A stretch of DNA of 64,000 nucleotides from Perkinsus olseni (lineage: Eukaryota > Perkinsozoa > Perkinsida > Perkinsidae). The DNA is taken from positions 1 to 64,000 of the forward strand of contig JABANP010000006.1 in assembly GCA_013115135.1 (NCBI GenBank). Direction: 5' to 3'. A program made the translations under genes and the position numbers. Positions 54,736 through 63,590 of the stretch are shown here, piece after piece. The notes beneath the pieces are model-generated. The model had not been told where the DNA came from. It saw nothing but the letters and a program-made list of their open reading frames with translations, and searched no databases. The stretch's first letter is position 1, and every line of letters starts with the position of its first letter.

Positions 54736-54756
54736 ATCAACAATGTTGATTCAACA
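54736..54756. repeat. 21-nt W-N-rc(W)-W' unit (W=ATCAACA, N=A)
   Basis: Exact match in gene-poor DNA. Confidence 0.85.
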
Positions 54757-55291
54757 TTGAAGGGATAAAGGCCAAAACAGCCAAGTCACAGCCCGACTAG
54801 CGGGTGCCAGTGAGCTGGCTCTTCCGGAGTCCGAGACGACTGGACCGATGTCTGATGTTTTATCGCATCATCCGCAAGACTGGAATGCTATCACTCGTTC
54901 GATCATCGAACTTCCATGTCAGTGTAAGAACTGGGGTATTTTTTCTGGCTCCAGATCGAGGCATTTTCCTTGACTCGAGATATAGCTGCTGATCTCGCAG
55001 AGCGGTCAGTGTGATCCTCGCCCGATATGAACCGTTTACTCATTCTTTGGGTATCGGGCTTGCTGTATACCAACCTTTGGAACTCACTGTCACCTCTCGA
55101 GGTCGTGGGGCACGGCTCTCCTTCTAGCGCCCTGTTTGTGTGTGCATGAGATGTTCGACGAGCGGCTACGTCGACAATCGACACAATCTGTGACATCTAC
55201 GGGTCCCATAGTACGGGGGGAGGCAGCCCGCCCTTTAATCGTGACCCGATCGCGTTAGGGCAAACTTATCTCAGTGCCACTGAGTCAGCGG

Positions 55292-55312
55292 GACTATCGG
55301 ATAGTCACCATC
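55292..55312. repeat. 21-nt unit with one mismatch (W=GACTATC, N=G)
   Basis: Final hexamer ACCATC instead of ACTATC. Confidence 0.7.
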
Positions 55313-57288
55313 TCGCTTTTCAACCTTAGCAATTCACCCACACACACGAGAGTTTGAACGACTCTTGTCCTTCTGGGAGCGATTACGCACTCGTCATCGG
55401 TCGATTACGTCATCGGTTACTCATACGGGCCTCTTGGACAAGTTATGGTTCCGTGATGTGGAGCCGTTGCACGCATGCCCCGATGGGGAGAGTGACCATT
55501 CAACGCAATATGTTCTCACAGAACCAGCTGACGATCCCAAGTTGGATTCCCAACCCAATGGGACTGCTCGGCGATCTCGAGTGCGAATGCGCCAGCGTCG
55601 TAGGTACCAGCATTGAGTACGACAAGGGCTCATACTAAGGCAGCGCGTTTCGTGGAGCTCACGCGTGCTCTTACGCATGTCCAATGTGAAGTATCGGGGT
55701 GGCCTTAGCAGAACCGAAGGAAGGGGGAAGTCGATGTAGACAAGTCTGAGTGGTTCGCCTGGAAGGCCTCAATCCCAAATACTTGGAACTCGAAGTCAGA
55801 GGTGTAGTAGTTGAAAGGTCGGGTTGAAGAGATCAAATATCACGTAGGAGGAGTCCCACAGTGGCAGCAAATGAGCAAACTCGTACTAGAGTCTCTCTCT
55901 CACTCGAAATCTCAGCTTAGGGGCCCACCCAAAAAAATGAAACGGCCGACGGTTATATGTAGACAACTGAGGCGCGCGCCAACTACCGTGCGCGGTCCCC
56001 TCGAACCAGCGGTTCGTCACACCAAACACATGCCCGACGCTAGATAACGCATGACTGCGCAGGATACGTAATCGCCTATAACTTCATAGCCAGAGCGCTT
56101 ATAGCTAGCTGAGGGTAAGAACGAACCGGTAACTTCTCCCATACCTACTGCCCGAATTTCAGTCTCATATCTGCTACGCACTAAGAATAGAGTAACATGA
56201 TACCAAGAATCACGATTTGCTACTACTAGTCCATGGGCCTTGCAGGGTCCGTGGGGTGACTTTCTTCAGCGGATAAACGAGTAGTTTATCTGGGTTAAAA
56301 CCGGCGCGGAGAGACGCCGTGTTATGTTGTGCGCACAGCGGGACACCTAGTGTCCCGACTGCGCCTCCCACGCTAGCAAGCTAGTACGCCGACTACCGGC
56401 TTGAGTTATCAGGTGCTTGCTAACGGCTCGGAAGTCGAGCGTCGTCCTCTTGACGCTCTCTCTTTTTTTTAACCGAGGTCTTCGAGAGGCAACTTGTGCC
56501 TGCCGAACCGCGATCGCCACTTGCAGCATCGCCTTCGGCCTCGGCACAGTTTGCCTTCGCGTTTCCCTCGCTGCCGTCGTGAGGTCCCGTCGACCTTTCC
56601 GACGCTGGCTTGGTACCGCGCCTTGCCCCATCCCGGAGACCAGAGGTTTTAGCGCTCACCCGGGGGCCCCAACCTCCCTGAGCGCGAAAGAGCGCCTTCG
56701 GCGTACACTTAAGCTTTTGGCAAAGCAAGTTCGCGGCCAAAGCAAGTTCGCGCCTGCACCCAGAGCGATTTTTCTGGAAGAACGTCTCTCATCTCCGAAT
56801 TTTGTACGACAACCAACATGAGCACTGCGCGCTGAGTAGACTCCTAGTGGTCGCGTGAAATGCCAGAGGCCGCGGAGAGCAAACCGCTTAACACAGCTGA
56901 GAAGCTGCGCGCCAGCGCACACTAGCGTTGGCTTGCTCTGGGGACACGCTTATCTCCGCAGCGAATGATGCTTCCTCCTCCGTCCAAGCTCATAACGCGC
57001 CAAGTATAAGATGTATTCTTCAATATTTAGAGTGTTGTATTCTGATAGGTATCCGCTCAACATAGTGGTGAAAAGAAGGGCTGAAAAAAGTATCAGTATC
57101 AATAAATCAATGGTGACCTTGTCTAACGGGGCAAGAGAACAGAGGAGACAGATGCAACCAAGTAACGCAATACTCTACCATTAATTGCCCATCACGCATG
57201 CCATCACCATCATACCAACATAATAGTAACTGTTGAGGCTACACGGAATCACGTCGTGGTGTACTTTTGTTGATGTGTGCGTTACTAT

Positions 57289-57309
57289 GGCCCCTCAGGG
57301 GCCGCCCCT
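57289..57309. repeat. 21-nt W-N-rc(W)-W' unit (W=GGCCCCT, N=C)
   Basis: Exact match in duplication copy 1. Copy 2 (62198) reads ATGTCCCCTGTGC with no insertion, so this site shows the empty and filled states. Confidence 0.92.
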
Positions 57310-57339
57310 GTGCTAGGCTAGCACGCAATCATAGCTAGA

Positions 57340-57360
57340 GTCTGCTAAGCAGACTCTGCT
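57340..57360. repeat. 21-nt W-N-rc(W)-W' unit (W=GTCTGCT, N=A)
   Basis: Exact match in copy 1; copy 2 (about 62236) reads GGAGTCTGCTTCCGACG without the extra 14 bases. Confidence 0.92.
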
Positions 57361-57711
57361 TCCGACGTCACGTCGGTTGTATCCGTTGATATCCACTGAT
57401 TTTCTACCATAGATATCCTCATCCTATCTTACAAATACAGTAACTGTCGGGTTCGAGCTTCTACGCACCCTGCGCGCTCGGGTCTCATCATCAATTATCG
57501 ATTTTCGATTCGCTAAACCTGTAAAACAGTGGCGCCAGGTCCGTGCGTGCGAGTTGGCCCGACATCGAGACACGGTCGATTCGCGCATAGCTGTAAAGCG
57601 GCAAAACGCTCAAGATATATCTATTTTTGCTTTGAATCGGGTAGCTTCGAGTTGTGTGACATCCACATTGTGAATATGCACGGATGTGGGTCAACCTCGG
57701 TTGCCTGCTCG

Positions 57712-57732
57712 CTGGTAAATTACCAGCGGTAA
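57712..57732. repeat. 21-nt unit with one mismatch (W=CTGGTAA, N=A)
   Basis: Final hexamer CGGTAA instead of TGGTAA; copy 1, upstream of the secreted-protein gene. Confidence 0.75.
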
Positions 57733-57805
57733 TCATTCGGGAATGTAGGTTCTCGCCTGTATTGGTTCGCTGATTTGGCTACCGAGCTCAGCTTACTGAA
57801 TGAAC

Positions 57806-58195
57806 ATGAAGTCCCCCTTCCTTGTGACAACCTTGCTCGCCGTTTCTGTAGCCGTTGTCATCCAAAACGATGAGTCCGCGACCAAGGATGTGAAGGAATT
57901 CATCGCCAACCACGTTACGCTGGAGGACGTCGTAAGGAACCACTACAAGTTCAGAGATGACTCCGTCGTAAACAGCGCTCAAGCTCATGTTGCCGGTCGC
58001 TCGCTGTTGCCTTTTGAGCGCTCCGGTTGCGAGGTATGCACCTGGTACCGTTTTGACACCAATGGGATTCGGACTTGTTTAGCTAAATGCACTGGCTTCA
58101 GTGCTGGTCAAGGTGTCGGTGGCGGTTCCTTTAGGAGAAGCCTGACAGAGGGCACAACTGCAGATGCCGTGATGGCCGATGGCGCGGATGATTAA
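57806..58195 (+). CDS. small secreted Cys protein, paralogue A
   Basis: 129 residues, one exon. Signal peptide MKSPFLVTTLLAVSVAVVIQ; mature part with NHYKFRDDSVVNSAQAH, CEVCTWYRFDTNGIRTC, KCTGFSAGQGVGGGSFRRSL and an acidic end ADGADD. Start at 57806 rather than 57800 because the paralogue at 62728 aligns from there. Four Cys, a Gly-rich loop and no known family. The N-terminal third is more diverged between paralogues than the VVNSAQAH...SFRRSL part. Lies in segmental duplication copy 1. Confidence 0.78.
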   Translation: MKSPFLVTTLLAVSVAVVIQNDESATKDVKEFIANHVTLEDVVRNHYKFRDDSVVNSAQAHVAGRSLLPFERSGCEVCTWYRFDTNGIRTCLAKCTGFSAGQGVGGGSFRRSLTEGTTADAVMADGADD

Positions 58196-58359
58196 CTTGG
58201 CTGTTATGGCACCGCCTCCTTGCGGTGGATTATACTATGGTTACTAAAGCCTGTGATGTCTCTACGTTGGGTGCTGTAACTATATAGTGACCAGGTCAAG
58301 GGTCTGCGCGCAGGCGAATCATTTTCTTTTTGTTATATACTTAATTGGTACATAACCAG

Positions 58360-58640
58360 TTAGGTAATCCGTATTCATTCAGATGCAGTGGACAATTCTG
58401 TACCTCTCCGTTGTGCGTGCAATCACGTAGGGAGAGCCCGCTCATCCGGACTCTGCTGTGACCAGCCGCACGCTCACTACGATCGCCAGTCTACACTGAA
58501 CTGCTTTCTCAGCAAAGGAGTAGTTCTCGCGTTGGATCAGTCGGGGCCCTCGACTCGGGGGCTCGCTGCAAGTACTATACGGATGGCGGATAGTGAGTCC
58601 GGAGCACGATATTTCGATAAGTTGGTACCGCTTAGTCGTG
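58360..58640. repeat. downstream block, copy A of three
   Basis: Begins GTAATCCGTATTCATTCA and shares CAATTCTGTACCTCTCCG, the TCACTACGAT...CAGTCTA segment and TTTCGATA...GTTGGT with 59830-60115 and 63310-63590. It follows each secreted-protein gene; the middle copy has lost the gene. Confidence 0.8.
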
Positions 58641-59522
58641 GTGGCGTGAGCTGAAGTCCGCGACGGTCCGGGACTTCGGCAAGACCCTCGAATGAGGCTC
58701 ATTCATCGGCCGATTGTCCCCCTCAGGGTTAAGAAGTTTCTAGTAACTTCCAACTTGCGTTGGCTTTTGAACGATAGATACCCACGAATCGCAAAAAGGG
58801 CCAACAAGAAACGGCCTGTGAGAGACTCAGCAGCTGGCTCCCGCTGATGCCGCTGCGATTCACGAGGAGGTCTTACTGAGGTAAATCCCGCAGGGTTTTA
58901 TCGACGGTGAAACCGGCACGAAAGGGGACAATATTTGTGGAGTGAATCCATATTTCTGAGGAGTTTTCCGGTATCCTGAGGATGGCTTTGGAGCTCGCCC
59001 GACACTACTAACACCTTACACTGCGCGGCCTTCGAGTTTTTGGTGAAGGACCTGAGTCGGGTTTCGGGTTGACGGGGGTTACGGTCCGCACTCCACTAGG
59101 TCTCGGTCAACTCTTTTAAACCGTAACAGCCTTACATCCGAGCTACGAACACGCCCATTCTACTGCCGTGCGAACTCACAATACTTCAATCCAAGGCGGG
59201 CGAAATACCATTCCTCACGATTCTACTTTTTTCCTCAGAGAACCGACTTTACTCATATTTGTGTGCTAGCAACATTGGCTAGAGCGCTAGCCAGGACGGA
59301 TTCACCTTCTCGTGATACTGACCGTTGTCAGGGTGTAAGATCCTAGTACTGTCGCGGTACTACCGCGGTATATCTTCCTCGACGAAAGGAAGGCGGTTCT
59401 GCTAAACGCGTGAACCCAAGCCACCTTTCGTTTGTCAGTTCGTCATCATGTTTTCTTGGTAACGATTTGAGCGACCCTGCAGCCTCTGCGCGAGTCGATC
59501 AATTTGTCTTCAAGAATCTTGA

Positions 59523-59555
59523 CCGCATTATCTTGAATCAAGATAATGCAGTCAT
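59523..59555. repeat. 12-bp perfect inverted repeat with 1-base loop
   Basis: GCATTATCTTGA, one A, then TCAAGATAATGC. It lacks the third hexamer of the 21-nt units. Confidence 0.75.
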
Positions 59556-59689
59556 AGCCGCAGGACTCCCGGTGGCTGGTCTGCGCCTCGCCATAGAGGA
59601 CGTCGTCATCACCCCTAGTCCCCTCTCTTTTCGTCTAGGACCCCAATCTGAGCGGCTCTGCAGTCTTTGCGTGAGCAGATCAATCCCAC

Positions 59690-59726
59690 CCTACCCACTA
59701 ACCGAGAGTCTCGGTTAGTGGGTAGG
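59690..59726. repeat. 37-bp palindrome, 18-bp arms and one-base loop
   Basis: Left arm 59690-59707 (CCTACCCACTAACCGAGA), single G at 59708, perfect complementary arm 59709-59726. Same one-base centre as the 21-nt units but longer arms and no third copy. Confidence 0.9.
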
Positions 59727-59811
59727 TCCGAGACTACGGGTGAGCCTGGACCTACCCCAATATCCGGGTGTAGGTCCTCGCTGGGCTGGCCGCTACACGC
59801 GTACGGGTTGT

Positions 59812-59832
59812 GTACCCGCTGTGGCACAGCGG
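59812..59832. repeat. 10-bp inverted repeat with one-base loop
   Basis: ACCCGCTGTG, G, CACAGCGGGT, sited exactly where the middle duplicate block begins. Confidence 0.75.
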
Positions 59833-59955
59833 GTAGTCCGTATTCATTCAAATGCAGTAGACAATTCTGCACCCCTCCGGTGTGCGTGCTACCACGTAGG
59901 CGGAGCCTGCTCAGCAGGACTCTGCTGTGGCCAGCCGCATGCTCACTACGATAGC

Positions 59956-59976
59956 CTGTTTAGTAAACAGTGTTTA
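59956..59976. repeat. 21-nt W-N-rc(W)-W' unit (W=CTGTTTA, N=G)
   Basis: Exact. Copies A and C read CAGTCTA directly followed by the next homologous bases, i.e. unfilled. Confidence 0.9.
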
Positions 59977-60033
59977 CTCTGTATTGCTGTTTCAATCAAC
60001 TTGGTTGGACCAAGGAACTGTTCTCGCGCTAGG

Positions 60034-60054
60034 TCAGTCAATGACTGACAGTCA
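60034..60054. repeat. 21-nt W-N-rc(W)-W' unit (W=TCAGTCA, N=A)
   Basis: Exact match in copy B only. Confidence 0.88.
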
Positions 60055-60151
60055 TGGGACAAACGCTATACGGGCGGAGAACAGGGGCTCCGGATCTCGA
60101 TACTTCGATACGTTGGTGTCGTTTGGTTGTAGTAGGCGGCGCGGACATAAG

Positions 60152-60172
60152 GTCCGCGACGCGGACTCCGCG
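60152..60172. repeat. 21-nt W-N-rc(W)-W' unit (W=GTCCGCG, N=A)
   Basis: Exact match in copy B; copy A has AAGTCCGCGACGG without it. Confidence 0.88.
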
Positions 60173-60287
60173 TAGGTCTGAGGCCTTCGGCAAGGCCCTT
60201 GAATAACGCATTGAATGAGCATTCGCGATGCGTCGCCAAATTCGCAGCAGGACGAAAACAAGTAGTGACTCCTCAGGAGTCTAGCGC

Positions 60288-60308
60288 AATGATTCAATCA
60301 TTATGATT
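60288..60308. repeat. 21-nt W-N-rc(W)-W' unit (W=AATGATT, N=C)
   Basis: Exact match. A plain 7-1-7 palindrome (GACTCCT, C, AGGAGTC) lies 21 bases upstream at 60267-60281. Confidence 0.88.
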
Positions 60309-60592
60309 CGCGTTCTCTATTCCAGGATAATAGTTTACTCGGGATATTGGCGTCAGCACTCTGAATTATCGACAAGCAAGGAGCTGCCGAGGAACTACCG
60401 GACGGAATACTGTGCAATAGAGTTCGAGCAGTCGAGATGGAACAGCCAGTCTAACCCCATAGGGATAAGGATGTGATTCTTGCTGGTCTGACTGTATGCC
60501 AAACACCGCATGGGGCTGGTTCTGGGAACAAGCCAGACCGGAGGCCTCTTCTCAATGGCACTGATCCTCCTCGCCCAGCGGCCTCCCGCAGC

Positions 60593-60613
60593 CTCCGGGT
60601 CCCGGAGTCCGGG
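60593..60613. repeat. 21-nt W-N-rc(W)-W' unit (W=CTCCGGG, N=T)
   Basis: Exact match in unannotated DNA. Confidence 0.88.
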
Positions 60614-61058
60614 AGAGCAGGGAGTTCCGCCATGAAAGTACCTCGTTCCGAGTCGCCGAGCGCCGGTCACTCCTAATAATCGAAGCACAAGATGTCTGGT
60701 GACATCAGACTGATGTTGACTACACCGTGTAGTATATTTATCTGGCAAGTCTTCGTCCCTGAGTATGTTTAAGTCACGTCCGTTACAGAGTATGCAACTC
60801 AGTATTTGGCAAGTTCCGTGTCATGTGTATGCGTACCACTGCCATGATTGTGGCTGACCGATTCGCTCACCGGTGTCTGACGGACACCGTGTAGCGTTCG
60901 GTGCTTGCCCAGGTTCATGATAGGGCCGCTGCTGATTACCCAAACTTCGCAGGTATGGTTGGAGACTCGCTAACTAAGTACCGGTTACGTAGTAGGCGCG
61001 TTTAGTTACGAGGCGGAGACAAATTGTCTCAGACAATAGCACAATTGCGTCCGCTCAG

Positions 61059-61079
61059 CTCGGCGGCGCCGAGTCGGCG
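61059..61079. repeat. 21-nt W-N-rc(W)-W' unit (W=CTCGGCG, N=G)
   Basis: Exact match in unannotated DNA, 22 bases after a plain 7-1-7 palindrome at 61023-61037. Confidence 0.88.
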
Positions 61080-61488
61080 CTTCGCGAGCTGGGTAGCAAA
61101 GTGGTGCAACCGTTCTGTGGTTGGCCAGTGCACATCGTCAGGTTTCTATATCTCATAGCCTATTCGTTATACCGACTGTGGTTCCATCGAAAGCCACAGA
61201 TCATGTATGAAAGACGGCACTACTGTACCTAGCTAACCAACGATTGCGCGCGCTGGGTACGACTTCTGCCACTGGACTGATGAGCCAGACCAATCTGGCG
61301 CAAGCTTTTGGTAGTTTGGGGTAACCATCGACAAACTATAGACATCTGTAACCATCAGACATCTGACTTACAGTGGTCACGGTTTCGCGCAATTCCTTGG
61401 ATAAACGCGCTGCCTCCAATATCGTTAGAAACGGCTCGTTTTCGAAGATTTGCACGGTTTCGAGAATAACACCTTTTCTCGTGATATT

Positions 61489-61563
61489 CCCGCGATATTC
61501 TCGCAAACCTGCCATGCTCCCTATGCTCTTTCTCGTTCTCTCTCGTGAGAAGAGAATATCGCG
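61489..61563. repeat. separated 12-bp inverted repeat CGCGATATTCTC
   Basis: CGCGATATTCTC near 61491 and GAGAATATCGCG near 61552, about 50 bases apart, with CTCGTGATATTCCCG next to the first arm. Confidence 0.6.
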
Positions 61564-61630
61564 AGACCCATCCTTCTCGAGACTCGCATGCCGGGGTATG
61601 GCCATACTGTCACAGTACTACAGTCGCGGG

Positions 61631-61651
61631 AAGCTAAGTTAGCTTAGCTAA
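61631..61651. repeat. 21-nt W-N-rc(W)-W' unit (W=AAGCTAA, N=G)
   Basis: Exact match, a few bases before duplication copy 2 begins. Confidence 0.88.
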
Positions 61652-61959
61652 CCCTGAACGATTTTTTCTGCAAGAACGTCTCTCATCTCCGAATGTTGTA
61701 CGACACCGAGCATGAGCATGGCGCACTGAGCAGATTCCCAGCGCTCGCGTGAAGTGTCAGAGGCCGCGGAGCGTGCCGCTTAGCGCAGCTGAGAAGCTGC
61801 GCGCTTCACTAGCGTTGGCTTGCTCTGGGCACATGCTGCTCTCAGCAGCGGATGACGAGGAGCTTCCTCCTCCGTCTAAGCTCGCAACGCGCCAAGTATA
61901 AGATGTTGCTATTTAGAGCGTTGCATTCTGATAGGTATCCGCTCAACATAATGGTGAAA

Positions 61960-61980
61960 TGAAGGAGTCCTTCAGAAGGA
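61960..61980. repeat. 21-nt W-N-rc(W)-W' unit (W=TGAAGGA, N=G)
   Basis: Exact match in copy 2; copy 1 (about 57073) reads AAAGAAGGGCTGAAA without the 14 extra bases. Confidence 0.9.
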
Positions 61981-62727
61981 CCGAAAGAAACTTGATGGTG
62001 AGAAAGATACAGAGCAGTCAGAGCAGTGGCGACCTTATCTAACGGGGCGAGAGAGCAGAGGAGATGCATGCAACAAAGTGACGCAAAATACTTGATCATT
62101 AATCAGCCATCATGCATGCCTTCACCATCATACCAACATAATAGTAAGCTACGCGGAATCACGTCGTGGTTAACTTTCGTTGATGTGTTCGTTACTATGT
62201 CCCCTGTGCTAGGCTAGCACGCAATCATGGCTGGAGTCTGCTTCCGACGTCACGTCGGTTGTATCCCTTGCTATCCCGTGATTCTCTCTATAGATGTCCT
62301 CATCCTATAGTTACTGTATCATCAATACAGTAACTGCTGGCTTAGAGGCGCTACACATCCTGTATACTCTGGGCTGATATTCTAGTATTACTTTTCTACT
62401 CGTTAAACCCGTAGGACCGGTGCAACTGCCTCTCCATTGTTACGACAAGTGGTGCTAAGTTCGTGCGTGCGAGTTGGCCCGATCAGCGAGACATGATTGA
62501 TTTCTGCATAGCTGAAAAACAGCCGAAGTTTGAGGTATATACCTCTTTTGCCTTGCATGATGGAAGTTGCGTCGGGTAGAGTCGAGTTGTGTGGCATTCA
62601 CGTTGCGGATGTGCATGGATGCGGGACAACGTCGATTGCCAGCTCGGTGGGAATTAGTCAGAGCAGTGAGGGTCTAGCCTGTCCTGGTTCGGCGGGCTCG
62701 CTATTGCGCTCAGCTTGTTGTATCCGC

Positions 62728-63126
62728 ATGAAGTTCTCCTCCGTTGTGCCAACCTTAATCACTGTTTCTGTCGCCATCGTTATTCAGAACGATGAATCCG
62801 CGGTCAATGATGTGGGAGAGCTCAACGCCAGCCACATTGCGCAGGATTACGCCGTGGGGAACCACTACAAGTTCAGTGATGAATCCGTCGTAAACAGCGC
62901 TCAAGCTCATGCCGCCGGTCGCTCGCTATACGCTCTTGACGACTCCGGTTGCGCGGTATGTACCTGGTACATTATTGAAACCAATGGGATGCGGACTTGT
63001 TTGGCTTACGAGAACAAGTGCACAGGCTTCAGTGCCGGTCGAGGTGTCGGTGGCGGCTCCTTTAGGAGGAGCCTGACGGAGGCCGCCTTTGCAGATGCTG
63101 TGATGACCGACGGTGTGGATGATTAA
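62728..63126 (+). CDS. small secreted Cys protein, paralogue B
   Basis: 132 residues, one exon. Signal peptide MKFSSVVPTLITVSVAIVIQ, then NHYKFSDESVVNSAQAHAAG, CAVCTWYIIETNGMRTC, KCTGFSAGRGVGGGSFRRSL and an acidic end. It has a three-residue insertion (YEN) before KCTG relative to paralogue A; the four Cys are conserved. The frame stays open upstream to 62530, but homology starts at 62728. Function unknown. Confidence 0.78.
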   Translation: MKFSSVVPTLITVSVAIVIQNDESAVNDVGELNASHIAQDYAVGNHYKFSDESVVNSAQAHAAGRSLYALDDSGCAVCTWYIIETNGMRTCLAYENKCTGFSAGRGVGGGSFRRSLTEAAFADAVMTDGVDD

Positions 63127-63140
63127 CTTGGCTGTGATGA

Positions 63141-63161
63141 CACCGCCAGGCGGTGACCGCC
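63141..63161. repeat. 21-nt W-N-rc(W)-W' unit (W=CACCGCC, N=A)
   Basis: Exact match, 15 bases after the stop of paralogue B; copy 1 reads GGCACCGCCTCCTTGC here with no insertion. Confidence 0.93.
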
Positions 63162-63408
63162 TCCTTGCTGTAAATCACACTATGGTTATCAAAGCCTGTG
63201 ATATCTCTAACTTGGGTGTTGTAACTATATAGTGACCAGGTCAAGGGCCTGCGCACAGGCGCATCATTTTCTTCTTGTCATGTTCTTCAGTGGCACATAA
63301 CCAGTTAGGTAGTCCGTATTCATTCAAATGCAGTGGACAATTCTGTACCTCTCCGTCGTGCGTGCTATCACATAGTCAGCTCAGCTTGACTCTGTTGTGG
63401 CCAGCCAC

Positions 63409-63429
63409 GTGCCCAGTGGGCACTGCCCA
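63409..63429. repeat. 21-nt W-N-rc(W)-W' unit (W=GTGCCCA, N=G)
   Basis: Exact match in copy C; copies A and B read ACGCTCACTACG and ATGCTCACTACG, unfilled. Confidence 0.92.
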
Positions 63430-63553
63430 CTACGATCGCCAGTCTATACTGTACTGTTTGCTCAACCGAGGAAGCGTTCTCGCGTTACAAACGCGACTGA
63501 CCTAACAGTCGCGAAGCAAGGGCTATATGGATGGTGGATAGTGTGGCTAGAGC

Positions 63554-63574
63554 TTTCGATTATCGAAAACCGAT
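63554..63574. repeat. 21-nt unit with two mismatches (W=TTTCGAT, N=T)
   Basis: Final hexamer ACCGAT instead of TTCGAT. Copies A (ATTTCGATAAGTTGG) and B (CTTCGATACGTTGG) lack exactly these 14 bases. Confidence 0.8.
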
Positions 63575-63590
63575 AGGTTGGTGTCTCTTC

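Larger units (their letters stand above)
52604..57288. other. gene-poor region with inverted repeats
   Basis: No family is recognised on either strand. A minus-strand frame at 54035-54607 (190 residues) covers degenerate GAACG/AAACAGTT-type repetitive sequence and is probably chance. Hairpins include TACCCCCTATGC...GCTATGGGGGTA (about 52947-52975), 53214 and 54736. Bases 56728-56755 contain a direct repeat of AAAGCAAGTTCGCG. Confidence 0.4.
56770..58650. repeat. segmental duplication, copy 1
   Basis: Aligns with 61655-63590 in the same orientation from AAGAACGTCTCTCATCTCCG through the secreted-protein gene to the GTTGGT segment after it. Identity is high in blocks (e.g. GGCTTGCTCTGG, CGCCAAGTATAAGATG, AATCACGTCGTGGT) with many substitutions and indels, several of which are exact 14-bp gains. 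Confidence 0.85.
59830..60200. repeat. downstream block, copy B of three
   Basis: Matches copies A and C but carries three 21-nt units of its own (59956, 60034, 60152). Confidence 0.8.
61655..63590. repeat. segmental duplication, copy 2
   Basis: Partner of 56770-58650 with the second secreted-protein gene. Carries its own filled 21-nt sites (61960, 63141, 63409, 63554) at places empty in copy 1. Confidence 0.85.
63310..63590. repeat. downstream block, copy C of three
   Basis: GTAGTCCGTATTCATTCAAATGC onwards; the third copy of the block at 58360 and 59830. Confidence 0.8.

Noticed and set aside
62309..62340. AGTTACTGTAT...ATACAGTAACT as the same insertion type
   Set aside because: The loop is five bases and there is no third copy; geometry differs.
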